The notes: a model not told the origin generated them from the sequence alone. Shown: positions 33,985 to 42,252, counted from the stretch's first letter. The stretch: DNA of 42,254 nt from Clostridiales bacterium (GCA_019423835.1 JAHZAR010000006.1:1-42254); one strand, 5' to 3'. Made by a program: numbers and translations.

Positions 33985-35436
33985 TCAGAAAGAAAAAAGC
34001 CGCCTGATACATTCTCTCAGACAGTAGCGAAAGCTGATTCGCTCTACATTATCCCTGGTGCAGATGGGATAGCTCTTCAAAAGCTCCCCTTCTATATAAT
34101 AGTCTGCGCTTCCGACGGGAGTTCCGGCCGTTACAGGCGCCTCAAGCTCTGTGGGATACCGGTAACGGACATCTGCCTTCTCCTCCTCCCCCATCAGCAC
34201 CCGGAGTGTCTGCTCCTCCTCAGGCACTGCCAGGATCAGACCGGTCTTTTCTTCAACCCCGTCTTTTACAGCGGCATCAGGGAAGCTTTTTCCTGACTCG
34301 AAAATCTCTCTCCATCCGTACGCCCTGAGCGCATAGGACGAGAGCGTCTTCATATCTGACCACTTATAGGTTTTGTGGGGCGGCCACCCGCAGCCCAGAA
34401 GGGAAACCACAAAGGTCCTGTCTCCATCCTGCACGGCTCCCACATAACAGTAGCCTGCTGACCCTGTAAAGCCGGTTTTTCCGGTCAGTGCCTCCGGCAT
34501 CATGGTCAGAAAGGCATTATGGTTGGCGCAGTAAAAGGAGCGTTTCCCCTCCCTGTCTGTAAAGGAGTGGGATGCCGTTCTCGTCAGCTCAATAAATTCT
34601 TCCCGCTTCGGCGACTGAGTGATACAGTAGCTCATAATACGGGCCAGATCCTCCGCTGTGGTTGAATGGGGTGTCTGTTTCGGGCCGCTTGCCCCGTCCA
34701 ACCCATTGGGAGTGACAAACCAGGTGTCGGTACACCCGATATCCCTGGCCTTCTGGTTCATGAGGCCGGCAAACTCCTCCACCGATCCCCCGATATGCTC
34801 TGCCACCGCAACTGCTGTGTCATTGTGTGATTCCAGCATCAGAGAATACAGCAGATCCTTCAGATAATACTGCTCCCCCTCCCGAATATTCAGCTGCACA
34901 TCAGGCATGGAAGCTGCATAGGAGGAGACTGTCACCAGATCCTCCGGGCTCCCCTCCTCCAGGGCCAGTATGCAGGTCATAATTTTCGTCGTGCTGGCCA
35001 TGGGCCTCTTCGTTTTTCCGTCCTTCTCATACAAAATACGCCCCGTACCGGCGTCCATCAGGACAGCCGACTGGGCGTACAGCTTAAAATTCTCTTGGGA
35101 CTTTTTCTGAGCAGGCAGAGTCTCGTCCACCCTCTCTGAAAGCACCGCCTTCCGGGAAGTCCAGACAGGTTCTCCGGCTGTCCCTGCATTTTTTTCTCCT
35201 CCTGCCGGAAGCAGCGTTACTGAAACAGCCAGCACAATCCCGCCAAGCATCCCAAAAATCCCCTGTCCTGCCTTCCGGCAGAAGACCTTCCTTCTGGCTT
35301 TCTTCCATCTTTTCTCTCCACTGTTTTCCTGTCTCTTCTTTCCTTCTGATACCTTCTTCTGCTCTCCCCTGTTTTTTTTCTCTGGTGTCGTACCGCCCTC
35401 CTTCAGGCGCCCCCCTTCCTCTTCTCTGTGCCTCAC
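33985..35436 (-). CDS. D-alanyl-D-alanine carboxypeptidase (DacF-type, penicillin-binding)
   Basis: A low-molecular-weight penicillin-binding protein (peptidase S11) that trims the terminal D-Ala from peptidoglycan stem peptides outside the membrane. The SxxK motif is in MASTTKIMT with the nucleophile Ser, SxN is SHN in LESHNDTAVA, and KTG is in LTGKTGFTGSAG. The N-terminus is very basic for about 55 residues before a membrane segment (IFGMLGGIVLAVSVTLL), giving a long cytoplasmic tail. There is no ATG upstream of that segment. I chose the GTG at 35436, with GGGGG 8 bases upstream; the frame is open back to a TTG at 35490. The C-terminal PBP5-like domain is present. No transcription terminator is recognised after it. 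Confidence 0.88.
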   Translation of the reverse strand: MRHREEEGGRLKEGGTTPEKKNRGEQKKVSEGKKRQENSGEKRWKKARRKVFCRKAGQGIFGMLGGIVLAVSVTLLPAGGEKNAGTAGEPVWTSRKAVLSERVDETLPAQKKSQENFKLYAQSAVLMDAGTGRILYEKDGKTKRPMASTTKIMTCILALEEGSPEDLVTVSSYAASMPDVQLNIREGEQYYLKDLLYSLMLESHNDTAVAVAEHIGGSVEEFAGLMNQKARDIGCTDTWFVTPNGLDGASGPKQTPHSTTAEDLARIMSYCITQSPKREEFIELTRTASHSFTDREGKRSFYCANHNAFLTMMPEALTGKTGFTGSAGYCYVGAVQDGDRTFVVSLLGCGWPPHKTYKWSDMKTLSSYALRAYGWREIFESGKSFPDAAVKDGVEEKTGLILAVPEEEQTLRVLMGEEEKADVRYRYPTELEAPVTAGTPVGSADYYIEGELLKSYPICTRDNVERISFRYCLRECIRRLFSF

Positions 35437-35601
35437 CTGCACTGCCCCCTGCTTCCATTTTACCAAACTATATGCTGTCTGACGTTTCAATATTCTGACG
35501 GGCCGGGAGAGAAAGAACTGTCGGCTGCTTCCAGGATTCCTGCCTGTAAAAGAAAAGCAGTGCCCTTCCTCTCTTATGCTCTGTCAGGCATGCCAGACAG
35601 C

Positions 35602-36885
35602 CTAAAATCTTCCGGGAAAGAGCATGACAGGCAGCTCTGCAAAGAACTGCGGTGCCGCTGCCAGGAGGAGCAGCACCAACACAGAAGACAGAAAATACGG
35701 AAGCGTTCCCCGGAAGCCCTCTTCCATGGACAGGCCTCCGATTCCCGACGCTATCAAAAGGCAGGGACCATAGGGCGGCGTCACCAGGCCAAGGGACAGC
35801 GTGATAACAACAGTTAGGCCCAGAGCCAGAAGCGGTACTCCCAGAGCGGCAGACGCAGGCTGCAGAATCGGAACCAGAAGGATCATGGCCGGAGAGGCAT
35901 CCATAAACATCCCCACTGCCAGAAGCAAAATTTCCACTGCCAGAAGAAAGATAAACGGATCTCCCTCCATTCCAGAAAACACTGCCAGCACCTGCCCGTC
36001 CAGATTGTAGTATGACACCAGCTTTCCCAGAGAGCCGGCTGTGGAGAAGGCGAACAGAGGAAGCGCCGCCGCTTTCATGGTCTCCACAAAAATCCCCGGA
36101 AGCCTGGAAGGCTTTATCTCCCCATAGAAAAAGATTCCTGTTACCAGGCTGTAAAGGCAGGCGAACATAGCCGCCTCCGTCACTGTAAACCATCCGGATA
36201 CAATTCCGCCGATCAGAATCACAGGAGTCAGGAGGGCCGGCAGCGATTCCATAATCAGACGTTTCACCGTCTCCCGCTCCGCCCTCTCACCGGACGGAAA
36301 GTGTTTTTTTCTGTTCAGAAGCCATACAGCAGCCATCATAAAAAGGCCCAGCAGAACTCCAGGCAGCAGTCCGCAGAGAAACAGCTCTGCCGTGTCCACA
36401 TGCACCAGCGTGGAAAAGACCACCATCGACACGCTGGGCGGAATCACAGAACCGATTGTCGAGGAGGCGGCTGTGACGCCTACTGCCGTTTTTCTGTCAT
36501 ATCCCTGGCGCGCCATAGAGGGAATCATGTTCTTTCCCACGCTGACCGTATCTTCCTGGGAAGAGCCTGTCACTCCGGCGAAGATCATGGAAACCAGAAT
36601 GTTTACATATGCGAGTCCTCCCCTCCTGTGGCCCAGCAGGGCTGTTCCCACATCGATCAGGCGGTCTGTAGCCTTTCCCTCATTCATCAGGTTGGCGGCC
36701 AGAATAAACAGCGGCACTGCCAGCAGCAGCGGATCACAGAGGCTTTCCAGCATCCCCGCAAAAATTTCCATACCGGAAATGTCAGTCAGCAGGACAGCTC
36801 CTACAACAGATGCCGCTCCCACAGCGAAGGACACCGGAACGCCTAGAACCAGAAGAATGAGCAGGCCTGCTCCTATTATCACCAT
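35602..36885 (-). CDS. TRAP transporter large permease subunit (DctM)
   Basis: This 427-residue membrane protein has about 12 helices. It matches the DctM family: GAGLLILLVLGVPVSFAVGA at the start, AVPLFILAANLMNEG, the conserved IFAGVTGSSQEDTVSVG, AASSTIGSVIPPS and a late LGLVTPPYGPCLLIASGIG. It forms the transport channel of a sodium-driven TRAP system for organic acids. The ATG at 36885 has AAGGAGG about 9 bases upstream and overlaps the end of the small-subunit gene by 7 bases. The substrate is unknown because the binding protein (DctP) that sets it is not encoded in the window. Lower-coordinate neighbours are unrelated. Confidence 0.93.
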   Translation of the reverse strand: MVIIGAGLLILLVLGVPVSFAVGAASVVGAVLLTDISGMEIFAGMLESLCDPLLLAVPLFILAANLMNEGKATDRLIDVGTALLGHRRGGLAYVNILVSMIFAGVTGSSQEDTVSVGKNMIPSMARQGYDRKTAVGVTAASSTIGSVIPPSVSMVVFSTLVHVDTAELFLCGLLPGVLLGLFMMAAVWLLNRKKHFPSGERAERETVKRLIMESLPALLTPVILIGGIVSGWFTVTEAAMFACLYSLVTGIFFYGEIKPSRLPGIFVETMKAAALPLFAFSTAGSLGKLVSYYNLDGQVLAVFSGMEGDPFIFLLAVEILLLAVGMFMDASPAMILLVPILQPASAALGVPLLALGLTVVITLSLGLVTPPYGPCLLIASGIGGLSMEEGFRGTLPYFLSSVLVLLLLAAAPQFFAELPVMLFPGRF

Positions 36886-37415
36886 GTCTCCCTCTCCTCC
36901 TTTTCTGGTTCCTGTGAATTTTCTTTCCCCTCCTCTGTCCCCTCCTCCCACAGATGAAACAGCAGGTACAGGGCGGATGTCATTCCGCACAGCGGCAGGC
37001 AGAGCCATAAAAGTCCCCGGCTGAGCCCATACATCTCGCCGCCTGTCAGAAGCCTGCCCGCCAGACGGCATCCATAGCAGACAGCCAGCAGGGAGAATCC
37101 CAGCTTAACCAAATTGTCAAACAGGCCAATCAGGCGCTTTGCCTTTCTGTTTTTGATCCCCTTTGCCAGAACACCGAATGAAAAATGGCGTTTTTCATAT
37201 ACCAGAGCTCCGGATTCAAGGAAGAGCCCCCACACAAAGACATACATGGCCGTCTCGTCTGCCCAGACCGGCTCATGCTCCCCGATGTACTTTATCCCAA
37301 GCCTGAGTGTGAGAAGCGCCAAAGCTGCCGCCAGACAGACTCCCCCGGCAGCTGCCTGTAAGTCTGCCATCTGCTTCACGCGCTTTCTGATTCGCTGTTT
37401 TGCATCCTTTTCCAT
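36879..37415 (-). CDS. TRAP transporter small permease subunit (DctQ)
   Basis: About 178 residues with four predicted helices, around 20-40, 52-70, 95-113 and 130-150. The DctQ hallmark is the segment EPVWADETAMYVFVWGLFLESGALVYEKRHF, in which WADE (normally W-x-[DE]-E) leads into helix 2. The C-terminus is acidic. It associates with DctM. Start choice is uncertain: the ATG at 37415 has AAGGA about 8 bases upstream, and an ATG at 37463 also has AAGGA but would leave a leader of only about 10 bases from the mapped promoter. The overlap with dctM (ATGGTGA) implies translational coupling. Confidence 0.88.
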   Translation of the reverse strand: MEKDAKQRIRKRVKQMADLQAAAGGVCLAAALALLTLRLGIKYIGEHEPVWADETAMYVFVWGLFLESGALVYEKRHFSFGVLAKGIKNRKAKRLIGLFDNLVKLGFSLLAVCYGCRLAGRLLTGGEMYGLSRGLLWLCLPLCGMTSALYLLFHLWEEGTEEGKENSQEPEKEERETW

Positions 37416-37478
37416 ACCCTGCTTCCTTCTCTGTTTCCTGTCACATCTGTTTCCTTTTATCATCCATTCCTTTTTTCG

Positions 37479-37507
37479 ATTATCCCATGGAAGCTTTGGC
37501 TTGTCAA
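37479..37507 (-). promoter_or_regulatory. Promoter of the TRAP operon, sharing its -35 with rluA
   Basis: On the minus strand a consensus TTGACA (37507-37502), a 17-base spacer and GATAAT (37484-37479) face the TRAP genes. The -35 bases are the same as those of the plus-strand rluA promoter. Confidence 0.8.
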
Positions 37508-37530
37508 TTCCCGTTTGCCCATGGTACAAT
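37501..37530 (+). promoter_or_regulatory. Promoter of rluA, close to the start codon
   Basis: TTGTCA (37501-37506) and TACAAT (37525-37530) are 18 bases apart. Transcription would start about 7 bases after the -10, which is the ATG at 37538, so the mRNA may be leaderless. Confidence 0.6.
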
Positions 37531-37537
37531 CATTCCC

Positions 37538-38485
37538 ATGAGACAGACATTTACCTACGAAATCACAAAACAGGATGCCGGAAAAAGTGTAGAACATTAT
37601 CTGCGCTCCCGCGGCTTTTCCCGCCGTCTCCTTATCCGGCTCAGGAAAACGGAAAACGGGCTGTGCCTGGGGCGGGACGGCGAGTTCCCCGTCTATACCA
37701 CAAAACTCCTGACCGAGGGGGATCTGCTGACGGTTCGCCTGTCCGATGACACCCCATCCGGGCATATCGTGCCTGTCCGCCAGGAATTTAAAATTGTCTA
37801 TGAAGACAGGGATCTGATGGTGATCGACAAACCTTCCGGGATGCCGGTTCACCCTTCCCAGGGCAATTTTTACAACACACTGGCCAACGGGATTGCCTGG
37901 TATTTCAGCCAGAGGGGGCAACCATTTACCTTCCGGGCTGTCAACCGGCTGGACCGGGATACAACCGGCCTTCTGCTTATCGCCAAGCATGGCCTGTGCG
38001 CTGCCCTCCTCTCCGATATGGTGGCCAGAAAGGCGGTCAGGCGGCAGTATATGGCCGTGGCAGCCGGAAAGACAGATGAGGAGGGGACGGTCTGCGCCCC
38101 CATCGCCAGAGCAGAGGGTTCGACGATCGAAAGATGCATTGATGAAGCACGGGGAGAATATGCCTGCACACATTACAGAAGGCTGTTTTACTGTGCAGAA
38201 AACGACTGCTCTCTCCTCCTGCTGACCCTGGATACGGGGCGCACCCACCAGATACGCGTGCACATGAAGCATATCGGTCATCCTCTGCTGGGTGATTTTC
38301 TTTACAACCCCGATTACCGTTTGTTTGCGCGCCAGTCCCTCCACTCCTTCCTCCTGTCCTTTACCCATCCCCTGACAGGAGAAAACCTGCATTTTTCAGC
38401 TCCCCCTCCGCCGGATTTCTGCTCCGCCCTGGGCGGTGCGGCTTCCCTCTGGAAAGAGCTGGCAGACCTGCCGGCAAAATTATAA
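37538..38485 (+). CDS. RluA-family pseudouridine synthase
   Basis: This 315-residue enzyme isomerises uridines in rRNA (RluA/RluC/RluD group). An S4-like N-terminal part (about 1-70) with RSRGFSRRLLIRLRK is followed by the catalytic domain: VIDKPSGMPVHPSQGN, the active-site motif AVNRLDRDTTGLLLIAK with the catalytic Asp, and LDTGRTHQIRVHMKHIGHPLLGD. The target base is not known. The start MRQTFTYEITKQDAG is the family start. There is no ribosome binding site before the ATG at 37538 and the -10 element ends only 7 bases away, so translation is probably leaderless. It is convergent with the SseB-like gene and divergent from the TRAP operon. Confidence 0.92.
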   Translation: MRQTFTYEITKQDAGKSVEHYLRSRGFSRRLLIRLRKTENGLCLGRDGEFPVYTTKLLTEGDLLTVRLSDDTPSGHIVPVRQEFKIVYEDRDLMVIDKPSGMPVHPSQGNFYNTLANGIAWYFSQRGQPFTFRAVNRLDRDTTGLLLIAKHGLCAALLSDMVARKAVRRQYMAVAAGKTDEEGTVCAPIARAEGSTIERCIDEARGEYACTHYRRLFYCAENDCSLLLLTLDTGRTHQIRVHMKHIGHPLLGDFLYNPDYRLFARQSLHSFLLSFTHPLTGENLHFSAPPPPDFCSALGGAASLWKELADLPAKL

Positions 38486-38487
38486 AA

Positions 38488-38530
38488 GAAGAGCCACGGA
38501 TCTGCCCATTTTGGCATGTCCGTGACTCTT
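38488..38530. terminator. Shared terminator between rluA and the SseB-domain gene
   Basis: AAGAGCCACGGA and TCCGTGACTCTT (ends 38489-38530) form a long stem with inner TGCC/GGCA pairing and one mismatch that is a G-U pair on the minus strand. T-rich sequence follows on both sides. Confidence 0.75.
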
Positions 38531-38568
38531 ATATTTTTCTTCTGAAAGGACCTTCTGCTGTATCCGTC

Positions 38569-39270
38569 CTACGGTCTCTTCATATTTCTTCTGACAAGCT
38601 CCGAATATTTTCTTCTGAGTGCATCCTTCTTGTGCTTCAGCTGTCCGCAAAGCTCTCCCCCGATAGACAGGTTCGCGCCAAAAGGATCTACGACAAAGCC
38701 CAGCATCTCCGGATTCCAGCCCACAACGGAACAGAGATCATCGAAGGTCAGCACTGCTGTCTCTCCTTTATATTCCTTATTCCAGCGCAGAAGCTGGTCA
38801 GGGGAGGTAAAGGCCGGGAAATATTTCTGCCCCTTTGCGTTGGAGAAAGTGGTAAAGCGCATCTTTCTTCCCTGACCGGAGCCGACTCTTCTGGATTCTT
38901 CCTCTGTCAGCTCAGCGGTAACGGCCGGAACCAGGAATTTTCCTGTCATAACCACCTCTTCCATCACCGCATTGAGGTTTTCACGGGACGGATCTGCTTC
39001 CCACTTTGCAAGAGCCTCAATTAGCTTCTGATTCACAGGCTTTCTCTCCGGCTCCTTCTTCCCTGCAGCCTTCCTGGCCGTGCTCTTCTCAACTGTTTTT
39101 TCCGCTGTCTTCTTAGCAGTGGTTTTCTTCTCAGCCGTCTTTTTTGCGGTTGTCTTCTTCTCAGCGGTCTTCTTTTCAGAGGTCTTTTTTGCCGCTGTCT
39201 TTTTCTCAGCCGCCTTCTCCGCAGCCTCTGTATTCTCTGCGCCGCCGTTTGTCTTATTTATATCGCTCAA
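38569..39270 (-). CDS. SseB-domain protein with Lys/Ala/Thr-rich repeat tail
   Basis: This 233-residue protein has two parts. Residues about 15-75 are a low-complexity, strongly basic tail built from EKKT/AKKT units (for example AEKKTAAKKTSEKKT), like the tails of histone H1-like bacterial proteins. Residues about 80-233 resemble the SseB N-terminal domain (PF07179): KFLVPAVTAEL, FTTFSNAKGQKYFPAFTS, VLTFDDLCSVV and GFVVDPFGANLSIGGEL. In Lachnospiraceae such domains occur in uncharacterised proteins; the enterobacterial secretion role of SseB does not transfer. The tail could bind nucleic acid or polyphosphate. The ATG at 39270 has AGGAGG at 14 bases, longer than ideal. It has its own promoter. 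Confidence 0.8.
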   Translation of the reverse strand: MSDINKTNGGAENTEAAEKAAEKKTAAKKTSEKKTAEKKTTAKKTAEKKTTAKKTAEKTVEKSTARKAAGKKEPERKPVNQKLIEALAKWEADPSRENLNAVMEEVVMTGKFLVPAVTAELTEEESRRVGSGQGRKMRFTTFSNAKGQKYFPAFTSPDQLLRWNKEYKGETAVLTFDDLCSVVGWNPEMLGFVVDPFGANLSIGGELCGQLKHKKDALRRKYSELVRRNMKRP

Positions 39271-39330
39271 ACTGTTTCCTCCTTAACTGGTAAAGCTCTC
39301 TCCAAGGCTTCAGATAAGCCATTACGTATC

Positions 39331-39359
39331 AGTTTAATATGTATTATCCCAAAAGTCAA
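39331..39359 (-). promoter_or_regulatory. Promoter of the SseB-domain gene
   Basis: On the minus strand TTGACT (39359-39354), a 17-base spacer and TAAACT (39336-39331) lie about 60 bases before the start codon. Confidence 0.6.
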
Positions 39360-39433
39360 ATATTTTATTGCATTTTTCGGGCTTTTCCCACTCTTCCGCC
39401 TCTGACCGCCTTCTATGGTTTTTACCTGTCATT

Positions 39434-40903
39434 TTATTCACCATAACCCTGGATGCGCAGCCCCTTGGGATAGTGATTTTTCAGAATTCCTCCGGCAAGC
39501 TTTGCCCATCCAATGCTGTAGCCTGTCTTTTCCGTTCCCGTGCTCATGAGAATCCATCCCTTCTTCCTCTCCGGAGGGATTCTGACAGCGGCAACTTCTT
39601 TTTCTGAAATAGCAGAAAGAGGGAGAGCCTCTCCTCTCAGATAGGCTCCCATGGCAGGACTCCCGGGGAAAAGGCGGCAAAAGCCCGCTGCATCCTCCTC
39701 CCGCATCCACAGGGCAAGGGCATGGGAAGGCTCAAACCTGTTCTTTTTTAAGGTTCCCAGATGAAGGCCCGGTCTCAGCACCCGCAGCCCGTCAAAGGCG
39801 GGAAGCTCTGGCGGCAGAAGATAAAGCTGTTCCCCGAAGAGCATAAACTCCTCTCGCCTCCCGGGGCTCAAAAGCGCTCCCCTCCCTGTTTTTCCAGCCG
39901 ACAGATTTTCCCTCAGAAAATTCTCCCAGTACTCAAAAAGCTTTCTGTCCTTTGCATACACAGGACATCTTCTTTTCCTTTCTCTGTCAGCCTGCCCCTC
40001 TTTCTTCAAAACCGCAATAAAATGTCCCTCTCCTCCTGTCCTCTGAGGCCAGATCCGGACCGTATCGGACAGCTCCTGGCGGGCTTCCAGAGCCCATTGG
40101 GGCATTCCGTCTGAAAGTCCCGGGTATTTTTTCACCTTTTTTATTTTAAACTCTGGGTGAGCCTTCAAAAATGTCTCTACCGCCTGCTCATCCTCCTCCG
40201 GAGAAAAAGTACAGGTGGAGTAGGCCATTGTTCCGCCAGGCTTCAGCATTGCCGCTGCATTTTCCAGGATCTCTGCCTGACGCTCGGCGCACAGTCTGAC
40301 ATTGGCAGGACTCCACTCAGCCCTGGCTCCCTCGTCCTTTCGGAACATTCCCTCACCGGAGCACGGGGCATCCACTGCGATCCTGTCAAAATACCCGGGA
40401 AAGGCAGCTGAAAGCCTTGCGGAGTCCTCATTGAATACAGCCGCATTGCCGATCCCCATCCGCTCTACGTTCTGGGAAAGGATCCTGGCCCTGGCCGGAT
40501 GAATCTCATTGCTCAGGAGAAAGCCCTGGCCCTGGAGTCTGGATGCTATATGGCTTGTCTTCCCTCCCGGCGCCGCGCACAGATCGAGCACCCGCTCCCC
40601 CGGCTGCGGATCCAGCAGGGAAACTACCGCCATGGCGCTTGGCTCCTGAATGTAGTATACCCCGGCCTCATGGTAGGGATGGCGTCCCGGCCTGTCCTGA
40701 GCTTTATAGTAGTATCCCTCCTCTGCCCAGGGGATAGGAGTCAGAGAAAATTCAGTCTCCTTCTCAAACCTCTCCCTGTCTGTTTTCAGAAGGTTCAGTC
40801 TCAGTCCCTGCTCTCTCTCCCTGTCATAGCTTTCTAAAAATGCCTCATATTCCTCCCCCAGAAGGCTTTTCATTTTTTCCCTAAATGCCTGTGGAAGTTC
40901 CAT
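39434..40903 (-). CDS. RsmF-type rRNA (cytosine-5-)-methyltransferase
   Basis: A NOL1/NOP2/Sun-family methyltransferase of 489 residues. The SAM site is VLDLCAAPGGKTSHIASRL (about 109-127). The two catalytic cysteines are in DAPCSGEGMFRKDEG and AYSTCTFSPEEDEQA, so 5-methylcytosine formation on rRNA is expected (RsmF-like; the exact base is unknown). The C-terminal third resembles the RsmF PUA-like RNA-binding domain, with GFCRLFPGSPAMGAYLRGE. The frame is open to 41011, but the upstream part is basic and unlike the family. ATGs at 40909 and 40903 share an AGGA; the second has the better spacing and gives the usual MELPQAF start. Confidence 0.92.
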   Translation of the reverse strand: MELPQAFREKMKSLLGEEYEAFLESYDREREQGLRLNLLKTDRERFEKETEFSLTPIPWAEEGYYYKAQDRPGRHPYHEAGVYYIQEPSAMAVVSLLDPQPGERVLDLCAAPGGKTSHIASRLQGQGFLLSNEIHPARARILSQNVERMGIGNAAVFNEDSARLSAAFPGYFDRIAVDAPCSGEGMFRKDEGARAEWSPANVRLCAERQAEILENAAAMLKPGGTMAYSTCTFSPEEDEQAVETFLKAHPEFKIKKVKKYPGLSDGMPQWALEARQELSDTVRIWPQRTGGEGHFIAVLKKEGQADRERKRRCPVYAKDRKLFEYWENFLRENLSAGKTGRGALLSPGRREEFMLFGEQLYLLPPELPAFDGLRVLRPGLHLGTLKKNRFEPSHALALWMREEDAAGFCRLFPGSPAMGAYLRGEALPLSAISEKEVAAVRIPPERKKGWILMSTGTEKTGYSIGWAKLAGGILKNHYPKGLRIQGYGE

Positions 40904-41146
40904 CGTCATTCCTCGCTTTTCCTTTTTGTGTTCTGTCTGTTTCTTTTCCAGCATCCTGTTCTGGTTCCATATTCTTCTCTGATATTTTTTCCAGTCCTCT
41001 TCCCTGCTCAAAAGCTGCAGAACTGCGTCCCTGTGCTGCTCTCCTCCGCACTATGCCGGCAGTCTGTCCGAAAATACTCTGACAATTCCGAAGTATGGCC
41101 GAGCTGATACCTGGGAAATACTAATCGCTGTCAGGAGGGCTATCAT

Positions 41147-41722
41147 ATGGCATTTGATTTTATCGGGTACTTTGCTGTCCCCTTTCTCACTGTCGCGCTG
41201 AGCCGGGAAACAGCTCTGTTTTCCACCAACTTTTCTTCTATCCGAACTGCAAATCACCGGCAGGGGGAATTTCTCGTCTGGAGTTTTCTTCTGCTTTTCT
41301 ATCTGTTTTTCTGCTTCCTGCCGTTTTTTTACAGGAGGAACCGCCCGCGCCGCAAAAAATGGGACGGAATGTTTTTTCTCTTCCTGGGCTCCGGGCTCCT
41401 TCTCCTGACATCGGTATTTACTCCCTACCTGCCGAAGGAGAAGCCTTTTCTCTCTCAGATTCATGTGTACGCCTCTGTCTGGTCGGCTGTCAGCTTCTTT
41501 GTCTTTCTTGTCCTGACTGTCCTCCCGCTCTATTTCTGCCGCCGGAGGGAAGGAAGACTTCTGCTCTGCCTGCTCATGGCAGCAGCCTCCTTCTGCGCTT
41601 CCTCCTACCTGATCACGGGGATCGTAAACAGTGCCATGGAGATTGTCTACACCCTTGCCTGCTGTGCTGCCGCCAACCGGCTTCACCTGTTTTTTTCCGC
41701 CCCCAGGCAGCAGAAAGCCTGA
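41147..41722 (+). CDS. Integral membrane protein of unknown function
   Basis: I do not recognise this 191-residue protein. It has about five or six hydrophobic segments: FLVWSFLLLFYLFFCFLPFF (about 43-62), MFFLFLGSGLLLLTSVF (about 75-91), SVWSAVSFFVFLVLTVLPLY (about 110-129) and two more in the last 55 residues. Basic loops (RRNRPRRKK and RRREGR) suggest inside-facing turns after helices 2 and 4. The ATG at 41147 has AGGAGG about 8 bases upstream, a strong sign that it is a real gene although it is alone on its strand. No convincing promoter is seen in the 240-base gap before it. The overall plan recalls DUF998/Frag1-type proteins, but I cannot assign it. Confidence 0.7.
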   Translation: MAFDFIGYFAVPFLTVALSRETALFSTNFSSIRTANHRQGEFLVWSFLLLFYLFFCFLPFFYRRNRPRRKKWDGMFFLFLGSGLLLLTSVFTPYLPKEKPFLSQIHVYASVWSAVSFFVFLVLTVLPLYFCRRREGRLLLCLLMAAASFCASSYLITGIVNSAMEIVYTLACCAAANRLHLFFSAPRQQKA

Positions 41723-41889
41723 ATGGCAGCTCCTTCTCCCTATGAAACTTTCCTGTACAGCAAAGAAAGCGGTGCCCTCCCGGCCTGCTCAGCCATCGGA
41801 AAGCGCCGCTTTCGGACTGTCGTTCTCTTCTGCCTCCTCTGTAAATGCAGGCTGCACATTTCTGTCCCAGACTTGCTTTTCAGAAGGAT

Positions 41890-42252
41890 TTATAACTGAA
41901 TCCTGTACTCCTCAGAGCCGATGCCGTTTACTGCATAGTATGCGGCGTTCTCCTCTGGCTTTACATAGATGTCGATCGTTTCGATTTCTTCCTCTTTGTG
42001 TCCTGCTGCCACAAAAGCCTTTTTAGCCTCTGCAGCAAGAGCATCGATGGAGATTTCCCTGCCAAGATACTGAACAAATACGCGGGCCTTAACCTCCTTC
42101 TTCGGCTCAGCCTTTTTTGCCGCTTCCTTCTTTGGAGCCGCTGTCTTTCTGGCTGCCGTCTTTTTCGCCGGAGCCTTGGACTCTGCCTTCACAGCTTCCT
42201 TCTGGGATTCTGCTGTCCCTGCCCTTACTTCCTTCTCAGCTGCAGGCTCCAT
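41890..42252 (-). CDS. DUF6465-like protein with Lys/Ala-rich N-terminus (start may lie beyond edge)
   Basis: The frame gives 120 residues from an ATG at 42252, two bases from the window edge, so the true start may lie outside. The first half is low-complexity and basic (KAPAKKTAARKTAAPKKEAAK). The second half is a compact alpha/beta domain, ARVFVQYLGREISIDALAAE through IDIYVKPEENAAYYAVNG, of the kind named DUF6465 in Clostridia. The function is unknown. The tail resembles that of the SseB-domain protein 3 kb away, although the domains are unrelated. The gene is convergent with the membrane protein. The 167 bases between them hold only a weak 8-bp inverted repeat (GAAAGCGG/CCGCTTTC). Confidence 0.75.
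   Translation of the reverse strand: MEPAAEKEVRAGTAESQKEAVKAESKAPAKKTAARKTAAPKKEAAKKAEPKKEVKARVFVQYLGREISIDALAAEAKKAFVAAGHKEEEIETIDIYVKPEENAAYYAVNGIGSEEYRIQL

Noticed and set aside
35468..36193. 241-codon Gly/Ser-rich minus-strand frame inside dctM
   Set aside because: It is an out-of-frame shadow of the TRAP permease with no start signal.
37460..38392. 310-codon minus-strand frame opposite rluA
   Set aside because: It is antisense to a gene with intact catalytic motifs, and its peptide matches no known family.
39080..39286. Plus-strand hydrophobic frame (Val/Phe/Ala repeats)
   Set aside because: It is the antisense reading of the Lys/Ala repeat tail of the SseB-domain gene.
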